Assembly (NCBI GenBank): GCA_014529385.2
Contig: CM043956.1
Coordinates: 58,975,120 to 59,039,119 of the forward strand
DNA from: Adiantum capillus-veneris
Taxonomy: Eukaryota; Streptophyta; Polypodiopsida; Polypodiales; Pteridaceae
Direction of reading: 5' to 3'
Length of the DNA: 64,000 nt
This document shows, one piece after another, positions 21,474 through 30,996 of the stretch. How positions within the stretch are numbered: position 1 is the first letter of the stretch; each line of letters opens with the position of its first letter. Made by a program: the position numbers and the translations under genes. The notes beneath the pieces were generated by a model, which did no database searches, was not told the origin of the DNA, and saw only the letters and a program-made list of their open reading frames with translations.

Positions 21474-22870
21474 ATGAAAGGGGAAGAGCAACTAGTGATA
21501 GCTACACTCAAAGAGTATAGAGATGTTTTTGCATGGTCATATAAAGTCCTTAAGGGAGTAGATTTGATCATTTGCCAACATGCCGTACCCCTTAAGAGTG
21601 ATGCAAAGCCTTGCAGACAACATCCCTATACCTATAATAAAACCTTTGCAAAAAAGATCAAGGAGGAGATAGACAAACTTAAGGTAACGAAGATTATCTA
21701 CGAGATTGAGCACACACATTGGGTGTCACCAATTGTGGTAGTGCCCAAGAAAAATAGGAAATTATGTGTATGTGTGAATCTTAAACAATTAATTGCATCT
21801 ATTTTCAGAGACAACTATCCCCCGCCAATAATTGATCATGTGATAGGGTGAGTTACAAGCAAGGAAGCTTATAGATTTCTTGATGGATTTTCAGGGTACA
21901 ACCAGCTCTCTATAAAGCCAATGGATCAACATCAAATATTGTTTTCCATAGAATGGGATATATTTGCTTATAGAGTGATGCCATTTGGCTTAACCAATGC
22001 ACCTATTACATTCCAAAGGATGATGAGTCATGCATGTAAGGAATATCTAAGACAATTCTTAGAGATCTACATGGATGACTTATGCATACATTCTCCCTTG
22101 AGAAATGAGCATCTAGAGCACTTGAAGATCTTTGAGAAATGTAGAACCTATGGTAGCTGCTTAAACCCAGAGAAATGTGTCTTAATGGTAAGACAAGGGA
22201 AAATTTTAGGGCATATTGTGTCCAAAAATGAAACTTCTATGGATCTCAAGGAGATTCAAGTGATTTTAGGTCTACCTACACTGATGAAAGTTAGGAAGGT
22301 ACAAGCCTTCATGGACCATTATGAATACTATAGATGATCATCTATATGTATGCAGGGTGAAAGCATGTTAACCTGTCGCGCTTTTTGTGCTAGTTAGCAG
22401 TTTCAAGTTAGCACATCTTCGAAAAGTTGGGCGTCCGGTAAATTTTTTACAAATAATATCAAAATTTGTTGGAGGTTGTACATTTGGATTCCTTGTTTCA
22501 AGTGCTTTCTATTGATATATCATATGTCATAGATCTTGGAGATGTAGCTCAAGTTATTGTACTAGTTAGCATATGTCAAAATTGTGCTAGTTAGCATTGT
22601 CCGGGACATGAAAAAGCATGACAGGTTAACATGCTTTCACCCTGCAATCATTGCCAAACGTCTCTACTCTCTTGTCACAAAATTTGAGTGGATAAATGAA
22701 TGTGAAGAAGCAATCTAGTTGTTGAAGAGAAAACTAATTTCTGCTCCAATTTTGAAAGCTCTTGATTGAATGAAGACCTTCAATGTCTGTATCAATGCAT
22801 TAGCTTATGCTATAAGATGCATTTTAGTGCAGCTTGGAGAAAACAACATGGGTTTTCCTAGAGTGCTCAA
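21474..22870 (+). pseudogene. gypsy reverse transcriptase and start of RNase H (second family), split by a MITE
   Basis: RT landmarks in order: FAWSYKVLKGVDLIICQHAV, HWVSPIVVVPKKNRKLCVCV, a stop near 21849, YRFLDGFSGYNQLSIKP, YRVMPFGLTNAPITFQRM, the catalytic box as YMDDLCIHS near 22070, and GKILGHIVSKNE. The frame stops at 22337, and the MITE 22351-22646 follows. Beyond it the same protein resumes (IIAKRLYSLVTKFEWINECEEA, then FNVCINALAYAIRCILVQLG) to about 22870. The RT is of a plant gypsy type distinct from that at 10326-12082. With the integrase lying upstream at 18.4 kb, the order is not that of one simple element. Confidence 0.85.
22351..22646. mobile_element. MITE-like inverted-repeat element
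   Basis: 296 bp. Its ends are perfect inverted repeats for 27 bases (TGCAGGGTGAAAGCATGTTA and on), and similarity continues a further ~10 bases. It has no coding capacity. Internally, the motif (t)gctagttagca occurs three times. It interrupts the gypsy RT-RNase H coding sequence, which resumes on the far side. No clear target-site duplication is visible, so the superfamily is open. Confidence 0.88.
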
Positions 22871-22884
22871 AGGCTTTTGATGTT

Positions 22885-23631
22885 GAGGTTTGTTGCTTGT
22901 TATTTCTCTTAAATAGAATCTTGTAGCATCTGAGTATGTTCTTAGATAGTTAGTTGCAAGCAATCATCTCGGTCCTATTTGTCAATCGGTTTGAGAGATT
23001 GGATGATGCGTTGACTGTAAAATTGGCATGATGATACTATGATTTGTTCAAATATACCTAATGGTGTCTCTATGTAGCCATCTACAAGTTGTAGTTTCAT
23101 TCATGTTTTCCTGTGAGCTAGTCTCCCCTATTTCTCCCTTATCTCTTTCATAAAAATGGCCACTCCAGCCTTGCTATCTAGTATAACAATTGTTTTGACC
23201 CCTTTGTGTTCTGATGGCAGGTGGTATTCCCCTCTTTCCCTTCATAGTAAGCACCCACCTTCTTTAAAGGTACTGGTTTAGCCTTTGGCTTATCAGGTGT
23301 GGGTTTACCCATGTGTTCATTTAAGGGAATATCTGGATGAGGAATTTTTAGCCCCCATCTTTTCCAAGTTTTTACCCACTTCTTCCCACAGATGCGGTCT
23401 AATCTATAATAGCTCTGAGAGAGTTATTGTACATTGTATAGGAGTCGACATCAGTTCATGAAGGCTTTTGGTGGCCATCATCTTTGGAATTGGCTTCCAA
23501 TGAGAAGGCACTACCTTGACCTCCGATTTTGTTATCAAAGATGACAAAGTATTCAATGTCTCTGGCTTTCTCTTTGGAGATGCTTCAATCCCTACATTAC
23601 CATATAGAGATTGTATATCTCCAAGGTAGAA
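22885..23631 (-). pseudogene. minus-strand gypsy-like gag-protease, downstream half
   Basis: Read on the minus strand from 23631: FYLGDIQSLYGNV and a charged linker, then a broken RPHLWEEVGKNLEKMGA segment near 23340-23400. The protease reads TIVILDSKAGVAIF at about 23170-23205 (family DSGAGV) and LVDGYIETPLGIFEQ. The upstream half is at 47541-50390. The codon TTC at 23631-23629 is in phase with the codon TTC at 47551-47549, so the two halves form one open frame once the 23632-47551 insert is taken out. Confidence 0.75.
23621..23631. repeat. left target-site duplication of the MULE (CCAAGGTAGAA)
   Basis: Identical over 11 bases to 47541-47551. If the TSD is the more usual 9 bp (AAGGTAGAA), the element ends shift by two bases. 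Confidence 0.85.
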
Positions 23632-23710
23632 GGGCACAATTTTTGGGCGAGCAATTTTTGGCGAGCTCTTTTCAAGAATCGGGCGAGCAGATTCCCAAAA
23701 GAAGGGATAA
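23632..23710 (+). repeat. left terminal inverted repeat of the MULE
   Basis: Contains a short internal direct repeat of gcgagcaattttt-type sequence and aligns, inverted, to 47465-47540 with about three quarters of positions identical. Confidence 0.8.
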
Positions 23711-23715
23711 TCTAC

Positions 23716-23718
<3 letters not shown>

Positions 23719-23779
<61 letters not shown>
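23719..23779. repeat. (CT)n microsatellite inside the left MULE end
   Basis: About 30 CT units; a matching tract sits just inside the right end at 47337-47416. Confidence 0.97.
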
Positions 23780-23782
<3 letters not shown>

Positions 23783-23902
23783 CAACTAAAATTTGATTGT
23801 CGTTTCACGGCCAACTTACATCAAACAAAAGACACCATGGATGCATTCAATACACTATTAATAAGACAAATAGAAGTTCCTTACACACTATTACGGTCTA
23901 TT

Positions 23903-24250
23903 TCATATAGCAAACCACAAATCTATGTGTTCCATTGCATCAAAAGTAAATACATGGGGGGGGGGGGGAGGGGGGGGATACATCATGGGTGAGGTGGATG
24001 AAAGAAGGGCAGTGGGGGGCCATATGCTCTGGGAGGAAACAAAGGTTGTGTCTACGGGGGCAGTGCACCAAATGGTGGGGAACTCCTCCAAATGGCAGAG
24101 GGTACGAACTATATGTGGGGGGGGGGGGGGGGCTGTAGGTAGTGAAAGAGGCAATGGATCAACTCCGGGCGGGGCCTCAGATGTGGAGGCAATGAATGCA
24201 TTGGGAGACGGTCCAGTTGCATGCCATGCCAAAATTGGGGCCGTGAAAGT
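23903..24250 (-). pseudogene. 3' end of the ParB-methyltransferase exon 11 (beyond the copia insertion)
   Basis: Without the copia element and one TSD copy, the frame runs from 29421 straight into 24250 (ending YPTF, then TAPILAWHATGPSPNAF). It continues ~115 codons to a stop at 23903. It is rich in Pro, Ser and Thr; the poly-G tracts at 23957 and 24117 are its poly-Pro codons. Such tails are low-complexity and carry no known activity. Confidence 0.75.
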
Positions 24251-24477
24251 TGTTACCATATACATGTGGTAGTGATGTGTGTGAACACACTAGGACCGCC
24301 GGGGCATTTTTTCCCTCTTTAGGAGGTTTTTTCCCCTGTGCATTGTATATACGCCCATCACTCTAGGGCTATCAATCTTTCCATTGCACACTAAGTAACA
24401 CACTCTCTATTGTGTGCCTTGAGCTTCCTTCGTCTTCTCCAAGCTGTGTGTGTTTCTCTGCAACCCTAATTCCAACA
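24251..24477 (+). repeat. 5' LTR of the full-length copia element
   Basis: 227 bp; a TATA-like tgtatata lies near 24345, consistent with promoter function. Confidence 0.95.
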
Positions 24478-24839
24478 ATTGGTATCAGAGCAGGTCACGT
24501 CCTCCCGGGCTTAGTCGCCAGCTGCTCCAGCACACGCCTTCTCACTTTCTCCGATTTCAGTGAGCTTTGGCAGGCGTTCGCAGGTCGACAAAATTTTTGG
24601 GTAAGCTCGAAGAGCTTGGTCTGCTCAGAATTTTGATTTGGGCTCATTTCGGCCTCCGTTTCCACTACAGGCAGTATTGCACAGGCTATTTCGTCATTTT
24701 GTGCAGAATTTCTGTCAGTGCTGTTTTCTGCATAATAGGTGCCTTATAGTCTTCTACGGTTTGTGCTATAAAGCACAGGTTGTTCCCGCTCCATTTCTCC
24801 TATTTTCGGGCAGTTTTCACATCAGGTGCAGCATTTACC

Positions 24840-27800
24840 ATGGCTGACAACAACACAAATGTGTTCAAGATGTTTGCTGCTGAGGACAGGTTGGATGGGG
24901 ACAACTACCCTATGTGGGCTTATATGATGCAAAATGTTCTTGTGTCAAAAGGTGTCTGGAACATTGTGCAGGGCATTGATGTACGTACTGGTTCTGAGGA
25001 TGTAGGCGATGTTGAGGATGTTGCAGGTCTTGCTGCAAGGATTGCAGCTGTTAGAGTTGTTCTGCCTACAGCAGAACAAGCTCGTTGGGATGTTAAGGAT
25101 GCGCAGGCTCATGCATTGATTGCGTTGTCTGTGAAGCGCACCATTGTTCCTCACATCCGTTCAGCAAAACAGGCTTGGGATATTCTAGCAGGTCTTTATG
25201 CAAGCCGCAATGAGGCTAAAATTGCTTTGCTGCATAAAGAGCTGGAGTCGAAGATTATGCATGAGGAAGATGATATGGACACTTTCCTTGCTAGTGTCAA
25301 GGATATCAATGAGCAACTCATTTCTGCAGGTGAAGTCATTTCAAACAGTTCCCTAGTGCAGACTGTTCTTGATGCCTTACCAGATTCCTACCAGACTTTT
25401 GCTAGTACTTGGAGACTGATGACCCAAGGAAATCCTGAAGTTGTCAAGTTTGATGCATTATGCACATTGCTGTTGCAAGAGTCACTGTCCAGAAAAAACA
25501 GGACTAGACAGCGTGCAGTTGAACAGGATTTTCTTGCTTCTCAAAGAAAGGGTGGTAACAGTAATGCAGCCACTTCTTATGGTTCTGCTGCGAGTGGCAA
25601 AAATTATGTTCCTACTGCTTCTGCTGGCAGCACTTCGTCTGGAAATTCTGGTGATAAGGGAAAAAAGAAGATGCGTTGCCATTATTGTAAAGCCAATGAT
25701 CACTTGATCAAGTCGTGTCCTAAGTTGAAGGCCAAAGAGGCTAAGAAGAAAGAGGGTGGTTCCACCGCAAATGCTGGTTCCACTACAAATGCAGCCATTG
25801 TTGAGTCTTCTGTGAAAGGAGACTGTGTTGCTGATGTTGATGCAGAATGGGCGTTTAGCGCAGAGTGCACTTACAATCTTGCTGTCCATGATGTATGCTT
25901 GTCAGTTGCTGCAGATTCACATGTGTGGTATTTCGACAGTGGTGCTACAAAGCACATTACCTCACATCGTGAATTGTTTACCTCTCTCGAGTCTGTCCCT
26001 CATGGGAATTCATTCACTTGTGCCAACAACGCCTCTTATCCAGTTCAGGGAGTTGGAAAGATTGTGCTCACTACTGCTAATGGCAGTTCCTTCACACTTG
26101 TTGATGCACTGTATGTACCTAGGATCAAGAAGAATCTCGTGTCTGTATGCGCACTTGCTAGACTTGGACTTGTAGTCAAATTTGTGGATGACAGATGTAC
26201 AGTTCATGATCTCAGTTTTGGTGATGAAATTGTTGCATCTGGCCTTTTGTACCGTGGGCTGTATAAGCTCACTTTGTATGACAAGTGTGGATAAAATTTT
26301 GCAAATGCTGTTGCAGATTCAAGGGATATTTCAGATGCAAAACTTTGGCATGCACGTTTTAGTCATCTGAATTTTGCCAGTTTGCTGCGTTTGCAGAAAT
26401 CTGATATGGTTGCTTCTTTGCCGCCTCTTGAAGCACCTGCCAAACACGTTTGTGAAGGCTGTATTTTGGGTAAGATGCAGCGTTCTAAGTTTCCAAAGGA
26501 TGGTTCAGTTCGGGCCACATGCAGGTTGCAGCTTGTGCATAGTGATGTTTGTGGGCCCATGCAAACTCCATCCTTGGGCAATTACCTGTACTTCGTAACT
26601 TTCATTGATGATTACTCCAGGCATGGATGGGTATTTCCGCTTAAAGCGAAGTCCGAAGTTTTTATGTGCTTCAAACAATTTCTGGCTATGGCTGAAAATG
26701 TCTCGAAATGTACTATGGGCACCCTCCGTTCCGATCGAGGTGGGGAGTATATGTCTCATGAATTTAATGCATTTCTGGCTAGTCGTGGGATAAAACACCA
26801 ATGTACAGTGCCTTACATGCCTCAGCAAAATGGTGTTGCTGAGAGGAAAAATAGGTCACTGACGGAAATGGCACGATGTATGGTCAAAAGTCAAGCTTTA
26901 CCGCATTCTTTTTGGCTTGAGGCCATCATGTGTGCCACTTATGACTTAACAGGTGTCCTACGAAAGCTTTGCAGTCTATTACTCCATATGAAGCATGGCA
27001 TGATAGAAAGCCTTCTATTGAGCACATGCGTGTTTTTGGCTGTTTGGCATATGCTTTGGTGCCACAAGTGCAGTGCAGAAAATTGGATGATAAGGCTGTC
27101 AAATGTATTTTTGTTGGTTATAGTGCTGAAAGCAAAGGTTACAGGTTGTATCATCCGCAAACAAAACGTATTCTGGTTTCTCAGGATGTAGTGTTTGTGG
27201 AAGATTCTGTTCAGCCCTTGCTGTCATGTACTAGAGACAGTAATGTAAGCTCACAGGACATTTATGACACTTTGTTGCCTCTTTTCAGTGGTGGAAATAC
27301 GAATGTAAGTTCCAATGAGGCAAATGTACAGCCTATGGGGGTTTTTGAAAATGTTTTAGATTAGCCTATTACTGATGCAGATGTACATGATGTACTTGAT
27401 GAGGAAAGGGCTAAAAATGAGCAGGCTAGAGGTATGCCAAAATGGCTGGTGCACATTTTGCGTGATAGTAAATTGGATGCACCTTTGTCTAGTCGTACTC
27501 GTTCAGGCTCTCGCCATGCATCCTATGCATCAGATTGTTATGCTTTGGCTGTGTCTAGTTTACATGATGTTGAGGAGCCTCTATCTTTTGATGAAGCACA
27601 GAATTCAGAAAATTGGATGGCTGCCATGCAATCAGAATATGATGCACTTATAGAAAATGACACATGGACTTTATGTGATTTGCCTCCTGGCAAAAAGGCC
27701 ATTGGTACAAAGTGGGTTTACAAGTTGAAACACAAGCCGGATGGTGAGATTGATCGCCATAAGGCTCGACTTGTTGCAAAGGGTTATGCACAACAAAAAG

Positions 27801-29113
27801 GCATAGATTATGAAGAGACTTTTTCTCCCACTTGTCGTATAACTACTGTGCGTTTTCTATGTGCATTGGCAGCTCATTTTGGTTGGGATGTACATCAATC
27901 AGACATTGTTACTGCTTTCTTGAATGGTGACATATTTGAGGAACTTTATGTAACGCAACCTCACGGTTTTGTCATAAAAGGACAAGAGGACAAAGTGTGC
28001 AAATGTAACAAGGCTTTGTATGGGTTGAAGCAATCTCCTCGTGCTTGGTATGAGAAAGCTGACACTCATTTGGTCAAACAAGGTTTTCGTAACAGTCCAA
28101 CATAAAGCACATTGTATGTAAAGCGTGAGGGTGATGTATTTCTCATCGTGGTTCTTTATGTTGATGATTTGCTGATCACTGAACCAAATGAGAGACATAT
28201 TGCTGAATTTCAGGCTGATTTGAATGCTACTTTCAAGATGAAAGATTTGGGGCTGTTGCATCATTACTTGGGTATAAAGTTTAAGCAGTGTGATGGTGGT
28301 ATTTCCTTGTGTCAGAAGATTTACATAGAGACATTGCTATGTAAGTTTGGACTTGAGGATTGCAAACCTATTGCCACTCCAATGGAAACAGGTTTGAAGT
28401 TGAGTCTACATGATGCTGGCGATCCTGCTGATGTCACTCTTTACCAAACTGTTGTTGGATGCCTCATTTATGTATGCAACACGAGGCCGGATATTCAGTT
28501 TGCAGTCTCACAGGTCAGCAGATTTATGCATAGCCCAGGGTCTAAGCATTGGCAGGCTGTCAAGAGGATTTTCCGCTACCTTAGTGGCACTTTACATCTT
28601 GGCTTGTTTTATCCCAAGGGGGGATCATTGCCGCCAGACTTACATGCTTTTTCGGACTCAGATTGGGCTGGTTGTTTTGACACGCGAGTGTCCACAAGTG
28701 GTTTTTGTTTCATGCTTGGCAGTTCATGTATATCATGGTTGAGCAAGAAGCAACCTATTGTGGACACTTTGAGTTGTGAGGCTGAGTACAGGGCAGTCTT
28801 CACAGCTACGGTTGAGTGTGTATGGCTCAGACGCCTTATGGATGATTTGGGTGTTGGACAGGACACTGCCAACACTATCTACACTGACAGTCAGAGCGCA
28901 TTGGCAGTTGCGAGGAACCCAGTTTTTCATTCTCGCACAAAGCACATTGAGGTGCATTACCACTATGTCAGGGAGAGGCTCTCAGCAGGAGAGATCAGCT
29001 TGGCTTATGTGCTAACACAGGACAACCTTGCAGATCTTTTCACAAAGGCATTGTCTCGTGAGAAGCTTGAAGCTTTCCGCAAAGCTTTGGGCTTACTCCC
29101 CTTTGTGGACTGA
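24840..29113 (+). pseudogene. copia Gag-Pol polyprotein
   Basis: The ATG at 24840 (MADNNTNVFKMFAAEDRLDG) starts Gag, with a CCHC knuckle CHYCKANDHLIKSC near 25677. The protease motif is WYFDSGATKHIT near 25926. Integrase has an HHCC module (WHARFSHLN, CEGCILGKM) and core landmarks HSDVCGP, LRSDRGGEY and NGVAERKNR. RT has FHIA-type lead-in sequence (WDVHQSDIVTAFLNGDIFEE) and the catalytic YVDD near 28159. RNase H has FSDSDWAG, CEAEY and YTDSQSALAVARNP. Breaks: TAA at 26292; one A lost near 26949 in integrase; TAG at 27362; TAA at 28103. All else is open, so it was lost recently. The product would be about 1,420 residues, normal for copia. Confidence 0.95.
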
Positions 29114-29188
29114 TCCTGTCCTCAGGGCATGGCACTTCCCTTTACTCATGTGCCAGCTCTCGTTCACTGCATCACTGCAGGGGGGATT

Positions 29189-29415
29189 TGTTACCATATA
29201 CATGTGGTAGGGATGTGTGTGAAGACACTAGGACCGCCGGGGCATTTTTTCCCTCTTTAGGAGGTTTTTTCCCCCATGCATTGTATATACGTCCATCACT
29301 CTAGGGCTATCAATCTTTCCATTGCACACTAAGTAACACACTCTCTTTTGTGTGCCTTGAGCTTCCTTCGTCTTCTCCAAGCTGTGTGTGTTTCTCTGCA
29401 ACCCTAATTCCAACA
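29189..29415 (+). repeat. 3' LTR of the full-length copia element
   Basis: 227 bp, directly after the polypurine tract and before the TSD copy AAAGT. Confidence 0.95.
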
Positions 29416-30912
29416 AAAGTGGGATACGGTGCTGCTACTACCCCGCCCTGATTGCTGAGTGGTGTCGGGAAAGGTGGCTCCAGCGGATGAAGCTGCTCTG
29501 TCACCTGCTTTGGTTTCTCAGTTACCTGAGCTCTGACACTCCTATGAAACATCATTGTCGAGCCTAAATTGGAAGGTAGGCATTGAGGTGGCTCTAGACA
29601 AGCACTGAAAACTACCCAATCCTTCTCACAACAATTGATGCAATGCATGCGTAGTAGTAAACATTGTGCTGCCAAAGTCCCCACTCCTGCAAAACATGAA
29701 TCCAACACAGCATCTCCCATGTCTGTGAAGGTACCTAGTAGCCATCTACAAAAAAAAAATCTTTAGATTTGTTATACCTATAATTTTATAGGAACATGAA
29801 GAAAAACTTCCAAAAAGTTTCTACCACCTGGCAAACGCTAGACTCCTCTCAACACCTCTACGATAAGGCCTGCCCATATGATCAAGCGTCCACTATGTGG
29901 AATCTGAACCTGGTAGCTTCTCCCACAACATGTCTTCATCTGCAGAGAACCACGTATATTTGCTACAATCTCTCCATCTGCTCGATCATACCTCGGAAGC
30001 CGACACCTACTGGTTCTAGGGGGTGAAAAAATGACCAACAACAAAGTACCAACATATGAATAACAGTAAAACATTATTATTTTGAAATGCAAACATCAAA
30101 TTTACTATTCAATATCAAAACAAAAAATAACATACCTCCTCTAAATAGTCCTGAACAGTCGTGCAACTAGACTCCGGTAGTCGTATGTACAATATCCTCA
30201 ACAACTGGAAACGAGCTCCCTCTGCCTTCAAAGTGACAATGGACATATGTTCTGCACGACATGTCGCCACAACCATGCCATCAACCAAAAGAAACTTGGT
30301 TGCCAGAAGGAATGCAACATCCACAAGCTCACTATCCCATTGGTTCCATAAAGGAACCCCACACGTACTAGCTGCATGTGGTGTAGTGTGTAAGGGAAAG
30401 GCCATGTACATCAAACGTATGCCACCCAATCTCAAGCTGGGGTTCATTTGCCTTGTTCCTGATAGAGAGCCCAAGAATCTACATAGTGACGGCATAGAAC
30501 TGCATGCAATCTTTGTTAGCACTAAAATTGTGGACATAACTTTGATTGTAAATTAGCGTGGCTTACCTGTCATTGCACAACACATCTGGAATAGCTTTTG
30601 CCAACTCCTTGACACTAGCATGCACTGCAAGGTGACATGGCTCTACATGCATATCTGTATGTAGAAACATAAGATCAAATATATCTTTCAAGCAATGCTA
30701 AAGAGAACAACACAATATTAACCATTTTCACGTACCTGGATGGTTATCTCCCACAACTCTTGCCATGTCTGATAGGTCCTCTAGCTACATCCCTGACATG
30801 TGATGGAGAACATGGAGGGGACTCCTGGATGCCCCCTACTGTTCTTGGAGTGAAGAAAAGTGTCGGTACAGTGTGGCTCATAGCACCAAGGCTATGAGCA
30901 CTATCACTGACT

Positions 30913-30996
30913 TCTACAGAATACTCCTCAACCATGTGATCGCTCTCACTGACTTCTACAGAATACTCCTCAACCATGTTCTCGCTCTCACTGTCA
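30913..30996 (-). repeat. tandem duplication of a 42 bp coding unit in methyltransferase-gene exon 7
   Basis: The acidic segment MVEEYSVEVS(E/D)S occurs twice in a row in the predicted protein. The DNA units (cttctacagaatactcctcaa...) are almost identical and the period is a multiple of three, so the frame is kept. Confidence 0.85.

Larger units (their letters stand above)
24251..29415 (+). mobile_element. full-length Ty1/copia element with 5 bp TSD
   Basis: 5,165 bp. LTRs 24251-24477 and 29189-29415 (227 bp each, TGTTACC...CCAACA) differ at about six positions. The TSD is AAAGT at 24246-24250 and 29416-29420. The primer-binding site TGGTATCAGAGC (24480-24491) fits initiator tRNA-Met, and the polypurine tract gcaggggggatt ends at 29188. 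It lies in the opposite orientation inside exon 11 of the methyltransferase gene. One Gag-Pol frame fills it and is broken in four places. Confidence 0.96.

Noticed and set aside
29310-29720. Reading the 29310-29720 and 23903-24265 minus-strand ORFs as two separate genes
   Set aside because: The copia TSD and reading phase show they are one exon interrupted by the 24251-29415 element; the ORF part 29310-29415 is LTR sequence.
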